From Bifidobacterium miconis (GTDB lineage: Bacteria; Actinomycetota; Actinomycetes; Actinomycetales; Bifidobacteriaceae), in NCBI RefSeq assembly GCF_019331735.1, contig NZ_JAHBBH010000008.1, forward strand, positions 30,453 through 94,452: 64,000 nt of DNA. The letters run 5' to 3'. Of this stretch, positions 9,310 through 17,100 are shown piece by piece. The position numbers and the translations under genes were made by a program. The notes under the pieces were generated by a model. It had not been told where the DNA came from, did no database searches, and saw only the letters and a list, made by a program, of their open reading frames with translations. Numbering within the stretch: position 1 is the first letter of the stretch; every line of letters starts with the position of its first letter.

Positions 9310-9834
9310 ATGATGGACATTGAGGACATGACGAATGCGAATGACGGTGCCGCCGCTCTCCGTGCTCTGGTGGAGAATTCCCTTGACTCCGAGGGATTGA
9401 CCTATATGGACAACCCGGACGAGGGCACGATCGTGTATGACATTGATCTTTCGTTGGCGGTGGGCCCCGTCAACGTGGTGATCTGGGTGGAATCGGGCCG
9501 AATCGGCGTCGGTGCCGTTTCCTCGTTCGCATGCGACCCCACGGATCGGGAAACCATGCTGGCACTTGCCGAATACGTGTGCCGCGTCAATGCCGGGTTG
9601 GATCTGGGCGGTTTCCATCTCGGCTTCGACGACGGCGACGTGTGGTACTGGAACGTGCTGCTCACCGGTGGCGGCAACCCGTCCCGTGAGCTGATCCAGC
9701 AGACGGTGTTCACGCCCTGCCTGATGTGGAAGCGGTATGGCGACGGTTTTCTCAAGGTGGCCACCGGCACATGTACCCCGGAAGAGGCCGTGGCCGAGGC
9801 GGAAACTCCTCATGCGGATGACGATGAGCGGTAG
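9310..9834 (+). CDS. YbjN-like domain protein
   Basis: A 174-residue acidic protein with no signal peptide or membrane segment. Its pattern of an N-terminal helix, a strand-rich middle (TIVYDIDLSLAVGPVNVVIW), and LAEYVCRVNAGLDLGGFHLGFDDGDVWY resembles YbjN-type (type III secretion chaperone-fold) proteins, whose role in Actinobacteria is unclear. GAAAGGAA lies a few bases before the ATG at 9310 (a second ATG follows at once). An upstream in-frame ATG at 9262 has no binding site and was not used. The C terminus ends in an Asp/Glu-rich tail. Confidence 0.75.
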   Translation: MMDIEDMTNANDGAAALRALVENSLDSEGLTYMDNPDEGTIVYDIDLSLAVGPVNVVIWVESGRIGVGAVSSFACDPTDRETMLALAEYVCRVNAGLDLGGFHLGFDDGDVWYWNVLLTGGGNPSRELIQQTVFTPCLMWKRYGDGFLKVATGTCTPEEAVAEAETPHADDDER

Positions 9835-9856
9835 TCTCGGAAATTTCGGTGCATTC

Positions 9857-9948
9857 CGGTATCGGCGCGTCGCCGGCCATCATCCGGCGTGATTGCGCCG
9901 GCGGCGATCACAGCCGGCTTTTGCCTTGCATGGCGATCGCCGATACCG
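9857..9948. terminator. Inverted repeat after the YbjN-like gene
   Basis: CGGTATCGGCG (9857-9867) is exactly complementary to CGCCGATACCG (9938-9948). A smaller CCGGCG...CGCCGG hairpin sits between. It lies between a plus-strand gene and the minus-strand VapC remnant and may end transcription from either side, but has no T-run. Confidence 0.4.
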
Positions 9949-9953
9949 TTGGC

Positions 9954-10113
9954 TCATGCAGTTGCCGGCTCGCCGTTGTCCCAAGGATTGACCAGCGTGA
10001 CGCCGGTGTGTTTGAAATCCTTGACGTTCCTTGACGTTGCGCGTGGCAAGCGTCGCCCCGCGCGACCGTGCGATCGCCGTGATCATCGCGTCCTGCACGT
10101 CGATCGGACGGCC
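9954..10113 (-). pseudogene. VapC-like PIN-domain toxin, truncated and frameshifted remnant
   Basis: On the minus strand the reading GRPIDVQDAMITAIARSRGA is followed by TLATRNV and, one frame over, DFKHTGVTLVNPWDNGEPAT. Together this matches the C-terminal third of VapC-type PIN ribonucleases, with the conserved Asp of DA.IAAIA and of TRNVxDF. The frame is broken by a tandem copy of CCTTGACGTT (plus-strand 10019-10028 and 10029-10038), a 10-base duplication. The N-terminal two thirds and any antitoxin gene are absent; the upstream end abuts the stop codon of the MFS gene at 10115. It is therefore a relic and cannot encode an active toxin. Confidence 0.75.
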
Positions 10114-10114
10114 G

Positions 10115-11440
10115 CTACAGTTCGGCCTCATTCCAACGGTCGGCGGCCGGAATCGAACGCACGGCCGGCATCGCCAGCACGATCGCCACGTTGGCGGCCA
10201 GCGCGAGCAGGGACAGCGCGACGGTCATCCGGAAGCCGATCGTCGGCAGCAACGAGCCGGCAATCGCCGAACAGAACATCGTCGGCAGCAGGCACATCAG
10301 ATTCGACGACGAATTGACGCGCCCCTGCATCTCGGTCGGCACCTTGGCGAAGATGAAGCCCATAAGCAGCGCGTTGATCGTCGGCACCGGCAGTCCGCAC
10401 AGCAGCGACGAGACGAGCATCACCGGATAGGCGTCGCTGACGATCATCGGCGCCAGCGTCGCCAACGCGGCCACCGACATGACAACCAGACCGGTGCCCA
10501 CGGCAAGCCGATCGCACACGCGCGCCGCGATCACCGCGCCGATCAGCATGCCCGCGCCGACCGCCGTCGACACGAAACCGATGCGCACCGAATCCACGCC
10601 GGAACCGACCAACTGCAACTGCACCGCCTGGAAGATCCCGTTGACGCCGAAATTCAGCAGCGCGGCGATAGTGGTCAACGTCATCAGCGTGCGCCGGCGC
10701 AGCGTCCAACGCCAGCCTTCTACGAAATCGTCGACGAACGAACCGCGTGCGTCGGCCGAGCCGCCCGCAGCCAGCTCGTCGTCGTGCGCGTCGCGCTCGT
10801 CGCGTCGGATCGCATCACGCACATGCTCGTCAACGCGCAGCATGCCCGCGCTGATGCCGGCGATCGCGTACATGATCGATGCGACGGCGAATGGCACCCA
10901 CATGCCGAACGCGTACAGCACGCCGCCGAGCGGCGAGCCGGCGAGAGCGATCACCGAATCGCGTCCCTGATTGAGACTTTGCGCCTTCGGATAGTCGGCG
11001 GTGGGGATGATCGAACGCAGCATCGCGTTCGTTGCGCTGCCGAGCAGGCCGTTGATCGTGGATGCCGCGACGATGACGACGGCGAACGCGGGGAACGTGA
11101 GCAGGCCGCTCGCCAGCAATGCGAACACCGCGCCCCACAGCACGGCGCCGCATACGGCGTTGAGGATGATGAGCCGCTTGCGGTTGTGCCGATCGACCAG
11201 CGTGCCGCCGAATACGTCGGCGGTCTGCGCGGCGATCATGCTCGCCGTGGCCAGCCAGCCGGCCGTGGGCAGGGACTTGGTGAGCGAGAAGGCGACCAGC
11301 GAGATTGCGAAGCCCTTCATCGCAAGGCCTATCGCGGATGCGGTGTCGGCGGTGAACCACGCGCGGTACTGCGGATTGCGCCACAGCGAAGCGTGCGTGG
11401 TGCGTGCGGGGGACTCGTTGCCATTGGCGATGTCGGTCAT
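10115..11440 (-). CDS. MFS transporter, probable drug or solute exporter
   Basis: A 441-residue major facilitator with about 12 hydrophobic segments split by a charged central loop (HVRDAIRRDERDAHDDELAA). The loop between segments 2 and 3 has DRHNRKRLI, the MFS motif A form. This layout and the adjoining ArsR-type repressor are typical of inducible exporters of the Cmx/DHA3 type; the substrate cannot be read. AAAGGAGCTGATC stands before the ATG at 11440. The stop of the regulator gene lies 11 bases upstream, so the two are co-transcribed. Confidence 0.85.
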   Translation of the reverse strand: MTDIANGNESPARTTHASLWRNPQYRAWFTADTASAIGLAMKGFAISLVAFSLTKSLPTAGWLATASMIAAQTADVFGGTLVDRHNRKRLIILNAVCGAVLWGAVFALLASGLLTFPAFAVVIVAASTINGLLGSATNAMLRSIIPTADYPKAQSLNQGRDSVIALAGSPLGGVLYAFGMWVPFAVASIMYAIAGISAGMLRVDEHVRDAIRRDERDAHDDELAAGGSADARGSFVDDFVEGWRWTLRRRTLMTLTTIAALLNFGVNGIFQAVQLQLVGSGVDSVRIGFVSTAVGAGMLIGAVIAARVCDRLAVGTGLVVMSVAALATLAPMIVSDAYPVMLVSSLLCGLPVPTINALLMGFIFAKVPTEMQGRVNSSSNLMCLLPTMFCSAIAGSLLPTIGFRMTVALSLLALAANVAIVLAMPAVRSIPAADRWNEAEL

Positions 11441-11451
11441 GATCAGCTCCT

Positions 11452-12012
11452 TTACACCAGATAGCGGAAGGCAGACAGTGCGACCATGACCTGTTCTGAG
11501 CCGTCGCCTTCGGTGTGCCGGTCGCCGACTGTGTTGATCCACTTGTCGGCTACGGCCAGCAGTTCCTGCTGCATCTGGCTGAATTCCGCGTCGGTCAGTC
11601 GGATGATCGACATGCTGTCCAACGAGTGCCGCCACGGTTCGGGCAACGACGATTCCGCGCGATAGTAGCGCAGTCGCGCTTCGGTGGCCGCGGTGGACGC
11701 GGATTGCGCGAGGGCTTCGACGGACGCCTGGTCGGTGTCGCCGTCCGCGTTGACGATGAGTTTGGGCGTGCTGGCCTGCCAGTAGCTTTTGCGCGCGTCG
11801 CCGTCGGGGGAGGGGACCTGCTCGACGAGTCCGGCCTTGGCGAGCTGCCTGAGATGATAGCTGATCGTGCCCGCCGATTCGCCGATGCGTTCGGCGATGT
11901 CGCCCACGGTGCATGCCTTGCCGGGTTCCATCATGTTCATGATGCGGATGCGCGTCGGATGCGATACCGCGCGCAGCTGCGTGAGATCGGCGTGGTGCCG
12001 TGTGTTGGTCAT
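11452..12012 (-). CDS. ArsR-family winged-helix transcriptional regulator
   Basis: A 186-residue protein whose first about 90 residues form a winged helix: LRAVSHPTRIRIMNMM, then VGDIAERIGESAGTISYHLRQLAKAGLVEQV, the recognition region. No Cys pair of a metal sensor is present in the helix region, so the ligand is probably organic. The C-terminal half is a helical domain of the kind seen in larger ArsR proteins. AAGGAGGTCACC precedes the ATG at 12012; an upstream in-frame start at 12081 would remove the promoter. It most likely represses itself and the MFS gene through the CAAGA-type repeats at 12061-12110. Confidence 0.88.
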   Translation of the reverse strand: MTNTRHHADLTQLRAVSHPTRIRIMNMMEPGKACTVGDIAERIGESAGTISYHLRQLAKAGLVEQVPSPDGDARKSYWQASTPKLIVNADGDTDQASVEALAQSASTAATEARLRYYRAESSLPEPWRHSLDSMSIIRLTDAEFSQMQQELLAVADKWINTVGDRHTEGDGSEQVMVALSAFRYLV

Positions 12013-12060
12013 GGTGACCTCCTTGCTGGATCGGCGGGCGATGATCACCCGCCCTATTTC

Positions 12061-12110
12061 ACAAGAATCATTGTACAACAAATCTTGTATAAATCAACAA
12101 GAACTCTTGC
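12061..12110 (-). promoter_or_regulatory. Promoter and operator of the arsR-MFS operon
   Basis: On the minus strand TTGATT (12092-12097) and TACAAT (12070-12075) are separated by 16 bases. Overlapping them are repeated dyads on the plus strand: CAAGAATCATTG, CAAATCTTG and CAAGAACTCTTG, the last being a perfect CAAGA/TCTTG pair. Such repeats covering the -35 and -10 suit direct repression by the ArsR protein. Confidence 0.6.
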
Positions 12111-12144
12111 ATTTTGGTGTGGAAGCAATGGAGGCAACGAAAAA

Positions 12145-12183
12145 GGCTCCTCGCCCGGGCGGGGAGCCCATAAGCGAGGAGCC
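12145..12183 (-). terminator. Rho-independent terminator of ilvBN
   Basis: GGCTCCTCG and CGAGGAGCC form the outer stem, with an inner GGGCTCCCC/CGGGGAGCCC-type pairing. On the minus strand the stem is followed by a run of T. It lies just after ilvN. Confidence 0.8.
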
Positions 12184-12226
12184 TGTAACAGTGCAACGGC
12201 AGCGAGCCGAAGCCAGAAAGAGAACG

Positions 12227-12781
12227 TCAGCGGCCGGTGATCTCCGAACCGACGACCTTCTCGGCCAGCGCGCGCGGGCCGCGCGTCACCGCAACCGCAC
12301 CGGAACGCACCAGTTCGATGATGCCGTAGTGATCAAGCAGGCCGAGCAGCGCGTCGATCTTGCCCTCCGCGCCGGTCGCCTCGATCGTCAGCGACTCCGG
12401 GTTCACGTCGACCACGCGCACGCGGAACAGGCGCACGATCTCGAGCACGTCGGAACGGTTCGACTGGTCGGCCGCGACCTTGATGAGCACGAGCTCGCGC
12501 TCCACGGTCGTGTCCGGATCCAGATCGACGATCTTGAGCACATGCAGCAGCTTGTTGAGCTGCTTGATGATCTGCTCGAGCGGCAGGTCGTCCACCTCGG
12601 CCGTGACCGTCACGCGCGAGATGTCCGGGCGTTCGGTGGGGGAGACGGACAGCGAGTCGATGTTGAACGCGCGGCGGGCGAACAGGCCGGCGATGCGGGC
12701 CAGCACGCCCGGACGGTTCTCCACGAGCACGGACAGCGTGTGGCGCTTGGCGCCGGGCTGGGAAGCGGGATAGTTAGCCAT
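12227..12781 (-). CDS. ilvN: Acetolactate synthase small (regulatory) subunit
   Basis: A 184-residue protein that binds the large subunit and gives valine feedback control of the first common step of branched-chain amino acid synthesis. The N-terminal ACT domain is clear (TLSVLVENRPGVLARIAGLF, then FNIDSLSVSPTERPDISRVT), followed by the ALS small-subunit C-terminal domain (RVVDVNPESLTIEATG). The length is slightly above the usual 160-175. It follows ilvB with a gap of 36 bases and ends before a strong terminator. Confidence 0.96.
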   Translation of the reverse strand: MANYPASQPGAKRHTLSVLVENRPGVLARIAGLFARRAFNIDSLSVSPTERPDISRVTVTAEVDDLPLEQIIKQLNKLLHVLKIVDLDPDTTVERELVLIKVAADQSNRSDVLEIVRLFRVRVVDVNPESLTIEATGAEGKIDALLGLLDHYGIIELVRSGAVAVTRGPRALAEKVVGSEITGR

Positions 12782-12817
12782 GAGAGATTTCTCCTTAACC
12801 CTTCGCGAACGAACGAA

Positions 12818-14737
12818 CTAGAAACCGGCCTCGCCGAGCTCGACGGCGCCGGCCTCGCCCTGCGGACGCAGCGGCTGCGTGCCCGGACGGTACGTCACGT
12901 CGTTGTTCGACGCGCCCGCGGCGACCATCGGCCACACCATCGCGTCCTTCCACACACGGAAGTCAATGAGCACCGGGCGGTCGTTGATCTCGTTCGCCTT
13001 GCGAATCGCCTCGACGGCCTCCTCCTGCGTGAACGCGCGCATGCCGACGCAGCCGTACGCTTCGGCCAGCTTCACGAAGTCCGGCACGTCGAAGAACTCG
13101 GGAGTGCCCTCTTCGGCCTCGGTGTGCGCCTCGCCGTCGAGCAGGTTGGTCTGCGAATAGTGCTGGTCGTAGAACAGTGTCTGCCACTGGCGGACCATGC
13201 CGTACACGGAGTTGTTCAGAATCGCGATCTTGACCGGCGTATGGTCGAGGAACGCGGTAGCCAGCTCCTCGCTGGTCATCTGGAACGAACCGTCGCCGTC
13301 GATCAGCCACACCGGCTTCTTGCCGGCGAAGTCGCGCGCGGAGCCGACCTGCGCGCCGATCGCGGCCGGCAGGCCGAAGCCCATCGTGCCGAGGCCGCCG
13401 GAGGAGATCCACGAATGGGGCTTCTTGAAGTCGATGAGCTGCGCGGCCCACATCTGATGCTGGCCCACGCCCGACACCCAGATCGTCGACGGGTCGGCCA
13501 TCTTGGACAGCTGCTCGACCACCCACTGCGGCTGCAGCGTGCCGTCGGTCGGCTGGTCCTCCGGCTCGTCGTAGTGGATCGTGTACTTCTCGCGCAGCGC
13601 GTTGAGTTCGTCCCACCACGGCTTGAGGTTCGGCTTGCCGCCGATCGCCTGCGAGCGCTTGATTTCGGGGATGAGGTCGTTGAGCACGGTCGCCACGTCG
13701 CCCACGATCGGCACGTCCGGCGCGCGGTTCTTGCCGATTTCGGCCGGATCGATGTCGATGTGGATGACGCGCGCGAGCGGCGCGAACGCGTCGAGCTTGC
13801 CGGTGACGCGGTCGTCGAAGCGCGCGCCGATCGCGACGAGCAGGTCGCAGCGCTGGGCGGCGGCCGTCGCTGCGACGGTGCCGTGCATGCCGAGCATGCC
13901 GAGGTTCTTCGGATTATCGTCCGGCACGATGCCGCGTGCCGGCAGGGTCGTCACGATCGGCGCGCCGGTGATTTCGGCCAGTTCGGCGACTTCCTTGGAC
14001 GCGTTGGAGCGCGACGCGCCGCCGCCGACGTACAGCACGGGGCGGTACGACTGCGCGAACAGCTTCGCCGCGTCGGCGAGCACGCGTCCGTGCGCCTTGG
14101 TGATCGGGTTGTAGCCGGGCAGGATCATGCGCTGCGGCCACGAGTAGTACATTTCGCCGACCTGCGCGGTCTTGGTCAGGTCGACGACGACCGGGCCGGG
14201 ACGGCCGGAACGTGCGATGTAGTGCGCTTCGGCGATGACGCGCGGGATGTCCTGCGCGCGCGTGACCAGATACGAGTGCTTGACGACCGGGTAGGTCGCG
14301 CCGACGATGTCGGCCTCTTGGAACGCGTCGGTGCCGATCGCGTTCACGCCGACCTGTCCGGTGATGACGACGAGCGGCACGGAGTCCATGTTCGCGTCGG
14401 CGATCGGCGTGATCATGTTCGTGGCGCCCGGGCCGGACGTGACGATGCACACGCCCACGCGGCCGGTGGCCACCGCATAGCCTTCGGCCGCGTGACCGGC
14501 GGCCTGCTCGTGGCGCACGAGCGTGAAGCGGAACTTCGTGTCGTCGTTGATCGCGTGGTAGACGGGCAGGATCGCGCCGCCGGGAAGGCCGAAGACGTCC
14601 TGAACGCCCAGGTCCTCCAGCGCGCGGACCAGCGCCTGCGCGCCGGTCATCTTTTCGCCGTCGACAATGGTCTGCGTGTCGTCCGCGTGCGTTTTCGGCA
14701 CGCCGCTGAATGCCTGAAGGGGCGTTGGTGTCGCCAT
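12818..14737 (-). CDS. ilvB: Acetolactate synthase large (catalytic) subunit
   Basis: A 639-residue thiamine-diphosphate enzyme that joins two pyruvates (or pyruvate and 2-oxobutyrate) for valine, leucine and isoleucine synthesis. The N-terminal pyrimidine domain includes FGLPGGAILPVYHAI and the catalytic Glu in VRHEQAAGHAAEGYA. The FAD-binding middle is present (ARFDDRVTGKLDAFA). The C-terminal domain has the GDGSF...NN cofactor motif (LIDGDGSFQMTSEELATAFL to ILNN). GAGAGGAATC precedes the ATG at 14737. It forms an operon with ilvN; the following about 290 bases upstream have no leader peptide that I can recognise. Confidence 0.97.
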   Translation of the reverse strand: MATPTPLQAFSGVPKTHADDTQTIVDGEKMTGAQALVRALEDLGVQDVFGLPGGAILPVYHAINDDTKFRFTLVRHEQAAGHAAEGYAVATGRVGVCIVTSGPGATNMITPIADANMDSVPLVVITGQVGVNAIGTDAFQEADIVGATYPVVKHSYLVTRAQDIPRVIAEAHYIARSGRPGPVVVDLTKTAQVGEMYYSWPQRMILPGYNPITKAHGRVLADAAKLFAQSYRPVLYVGGGASRSNASKEVAELAEITGAPIVTTLPARGIVPDDNPKNLGMLGMHGTVAATAAAQRCDLLVAIGARFDDRVTGKLDAFAPLARVIHIDIDPAEIGKNRAPDVPIVGDVATVLNDLIPEIKRSQAIGGKPNLKPWWDELNALREKYTIHYDEPEDQPTDGTLQPQWVVEQLSKMADPSTIWVSGVGQHQMWAAQLIDFKKPHSWISSGGLGTMGFGLPAAIGAQVGSARDFAGKKPVWLIDGDGSFQMTSEELATAFLDHTPVKIAILNNSVYGMVRQWQTLFYDQHYSQTNLLDGEAHTEAEEGTPEFFDVPDFVKLAEAYGCVGMRAFTQEEAVEAIRKANEINDRPVLIDFRVWKDAMVWPMVAAGASNNDVTYRPGTQPLRPQGEAGAVELGEAGF

Positions 14738-15028
14738 GATTCCTCTCAACTTCTCGTAATCGACTGAATGATCGTGAAGGTGCGCGTGCCGTGCGGCGGC
14801 CGCAGGATGGTCGGCCTGCCCGACGGCGGCCGGCGTCGAACGCGGTCGCGGAACTTGTGGCCCCGCGCGCGGGATGCCGGGCGATGATTCACCCCATCCT
14901 AATCACAGGCGCTGAGATACGGCGATTCTTCGCCCATATGCTGGCTGGGGCGGGAGGCGCGGCCGGTCTCGTGACGGACGGTGCGGACGCGCGCGGATCC
15001 AACCGCCCCGTCCGCCATCCGTACGACG

Positions 15029-15802
15029 CTACTTGTCGAGCGCCTTCCACGCGACCTCGGCCGCGGCCAGCTGCGCCTTGCGCTTGCTGGAGCCCTCGCC
15101 GACGCCCCACACGGTCTGCTCGTCGTCGCCGAGCGTGACGCGCGCGGTGAAGATCTGCGCGTATTCGGGGCCCTTCACGGACATGCGATAGTGCGGGTCG
15201 CCCTTGCCGAGCCCGTGCGACTTGACCTCCAGCGACGTCTTCCAGTCGAGCGCCGGGCCTTCGGTCGCGACTTCGGCGAGCGTGTCGTCGATGAGCCGGT
15301 GGATCACCTCGCGCGCGCCGTCGATGCCGTGCTCGAGGAACGTCGCGCCGATGAGCGACTCGACGATGTCGCACAGGATGGAGCTTTTCTCTGCGCCGCC
15401 CTCCTTCGCCTCGCCGTGGCCGAGCAGGATGTAGGGGCTCACGTGCAGCTTGGTGCGCGCGATCGCGCTCAGCGATTCCTCGGAGACGGCTTTGGCGCGC
15501 ATTTTCGCGAGCTGGCCTTCGGTCATGTCCGGGTGGGCGGCGAACAGCGTTTCGGTGGAGACGAGTTCGAGCACCGCGTCGCCGAGGAATTCGAGGCGCT
15601 CGTAGTTCGGCGCGCCCGGATGCTCGTGCGAGAACGAGCGGTGGGTGAGCGCCTGCACGAGCAGTTCGGGGCTGATCGTGGTGCCCAGCGCCTCGAGTAG
15701 CACGTTGGACGGGCTGATCGGCGCCGGCGTTGCGTGCTGCGCGTCGTGCTGCGTGGCGTGCTTCGTGTTCTGCGATGGTGCTTGCGATGCTTCTGCGGTC
15801 AT
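15029..15802 (-). CDS. rnc: Ribonuclease III
   Basis: This enzyme cuts double-stranded RNA in rRNA and mRNA processing. The 257-residue protein has the signature ERLEFLGDAVLELV, the second acidic site in CDIVESLIGATFLE, and a C-terminal double-stranded RNA binding domain (DWKTSLEVKSHGLGKGDPHY through RKAQLAAAEVAWKAL). About 30 extra Gln/His/Ala-rich residues precede the core. The ATG at 15802 was chosen over the GTG two codons earlier. It sits downstream of rpmF as in other Actinobacteria, but a terminator separates them. Confidence 0.96.
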   Translation of the reverse strand: MTAEASQAPSQNTKHATQHDAQHATPAPISPSNVLLEALGTTISPELLVQALTHRSFSHEHPGAPNYERLEFLGDAVLELVSTETLFAAHPDMTEGQLAKMRAKAVSEESLSAIARTKLHVSPYILLGHGEAKEGGAEKSSILCDIVESLIGATFLEHGIDGAREVIHRLIDDTLAEVATEGPALDWKTSLEVKSHGLGKGDPHYRMSVKGPEYAQIFTARVTLGDDEQTVWGVGEGSSKRKAQLAAAEVAWKALDK

Positions 15803-15925
15803 GGTCACCTATCTAGCCCGGAGCGCGGACAGTGGGCCCCGCAAGCGACCGCCGTCCGCCGCGTGGAGGTTTTCGTTCGCTGAGACCGCCCTCAGAGAGC
15901 GATCTCTGCCACTCGGGATTTCGCG

Positions 15926-15979
15926 TGGCGGTTTTGGCTCGCTGCCGGATCCCGCAGCCAAACAAAACCGCCACCGGTG
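15926..15979. terminator. GTGGCGG-type palindrome between rpmF and rnc
   Basis: GTGGCGGTTTTGGCTCGCTG is followed by the partner arm CAGCCAAACAAAACCGCCAC, an imperfect hairpin of the same family as those at 19223-19271, 27425-27470 and 33027-33080. It lies just upstream of rnc in the direction of transcription. Confidence 0.5.
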
Positions 15980-15991
15980 AGCCAAAATACG

Positions 15992-16025
15992 AAAAAGCCC
16001 CGCCACCCGTCGATGGCAGGGCTTT
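15992..16025 (-). terminator. Rho-independent terminator of rpmF
   Basis: On the minus strand AAAGCCCTGCCA pairs with TGGCGGGGCTTT (one G-U pair) and ends in a run of T. It begins about 30 bases after the rpmF stop codon. Confidence 0.8.
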
Positions 16026-16056
16026 GCGTTATCGCTTGGTTACCGCGAACTCAGGC

Positions 16057-16251
16057 TCACTTGGTGTGGGCGGAGCGGATGGCCTCACGGTAGGTGCGGC
16101 CGCGGAAGTTACCGCAGCTCGGGCAGGCCATGTGCGGCAGCGCCGGAGCGCCGCAGTTCGGGCAGCTGACGGTCTGCACAGCAGACGCCTTCCAGTTCGC
16201 GCGGCGCGAGTGCGTGTTGGCGCGCGAGGTCTTGTACTTAGGCAGTGCCAT
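16057..16251 (-). CDS. rpmF: 50S ribosomal protein L32
   Basis: A 64-residue basic ribosomal protein beginning [20 protein letters not shown], the L32 signature. It keeps both Cys pairs of the zinc ribbon ([19 protein letters not shown]), so this is the zinc-containing form. It follows yceD, as is common, but here a 225-base gap holding a REP-like unit lies between them, so rpmF may also have its own promoter. Confidence 0.98.
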   Translation of the reverse strand: MALPKYKTSRANTHSRRANWKASAVQTVSCPNCGAPALPHMACPSCGNFRGRTYREAIRSAHTK

Positions 16252-16418
16252 TTGTATTCCTCTGTTTCGATCGAACGATTGAGCTTAAGCGTTCGGTATC
16301 TTAGCGCACCGGGCGTACAAAGTCCAGCGGCGAGCCGCATTCGCCGCTCGATTGCCGCTGGAGCACGTTCGACAGGAGTGTTTGCCGATGATGCGCGAAA
16401 CGCCGTCTGATGCCACAG

Positions 16419-16468
16419 GAGCCCCCTCTGATGAGGGAGCTGTCACGGCTTGCCGTGACTGAGGGAGA
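16419..16468. repeat. REP-like palindromic repeat, unit 3
   Basis: CCCCCTCTGATGAGGGAGCT is followed by GTCACGGCTTGCCGTGAC and TGAGGGAG. It lies immediately after the yceD stop codon on the minus strand, between two genes usually co-transcribed. Confidence 0.75.
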
Positions 16469-16476
16469 GATGGAAT

Positions 16477-17097
16477 CTACTTGCCCGACTCGAGCTTCGC
16501 CTTGAGCGCCGCCAGCGAGGCGAACCGGTCGTCGACCACGTCGTGGTGATGGTCCGGATCCTCATTGAGATCCGCGCCGCACTGCGGGCACAGGCCGAGG
16601 CAGTCCTCGCGGCACAGCGGCTGCAGCGGCAGCGATTCGGCCAGCGTGTCGCGGATCAGCGCCTCGAGATCGGCGAACGCGCCGTCGGTGCTGAGCGGAT
16701 ACGTGTCCTCCGACTCGTCCTCGCCGGCGATGATGTCCACCTCGCCCTTGTCGTCGCGACCGCGGCCGTTTCGCCCGCCGCGTCTGCCGTTGGCGTCGGC
16801 CGACTCGTACGGGAAGAACGTGGTGACGTCCACCGTCCAGTCCTTGTTGATCGGCTTGAGGCAGCGCGTGCACTCCGTGCTGATCGGCGCGCTGATGCGC
16901 GCGGTCAGGATCAGCCCGTCGACGATCGAGTCGAACGAGCCGACCACGTGCACGTCGGCGCCTTCCGGAATGCCGACGATGCTGTCGCCGATGCCGCTGG
17001 GCGCGGGAAACACGGCGTCGATGGGCTTGCTTTGGCCGGCTCGCGACGCGACCTGCGCGACGGGCACGGCCCACTGGGAATCTTCGGGACGTGGCAT
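16477..17097 (-). CDS. YceD family (DUF177) protein
   Basis: A 206-residue protein of the family encoded next to rpmF in most bacteria and linked to rRNA or ribosome assembly. It shows the conserved ECTRCLKPI motif and the C-terminal CREDCLGLCPQCGADLN zinc-knuckle-like pattern. A basic, Gly/Arg-rich insert (NGRRGGRNGRGRD) of about 20 residues is not usual. The gap from the DivIVA-like stop is 3 bases, so coaD, the DivIVA-like gene and yceD form one operon. Confidence 0.92.
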   Translation of the reverse strand: MPRPEDSQWAVPVAQVASRAGQSKPIDAVFPAPSGIGDSIVGIPEGADVHVVGSFDSIVDGLILTARISAPISTECTRCLKPINKDWTVDVTTFFPYESADANGRRGGRNGRGRDDKGEVDIIAGEDESEDTYPLSTDGAFADLEALIRDTLAESLPLQPLCREDCLGLCPQCGADLNEDPDHHHDVVDDRFASLAALKAKLESGK

Positions 17098-17100
17098 GGA

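Noticed and set aside
6907..9813. 968-codon open frame on the minus strand across the ABC-F and YbjN genes
   Set aside because: The plus strand encodes recognisable proteins with promoters and motifs; the antisense product has no domain pattern.
9880..10131. Intact small minus-strand gene at the VapC remnant
   Set aside because: The frame changes at the duplicated 10-mer, so only half of it resembles a PIN domain; it is a pseudogene.
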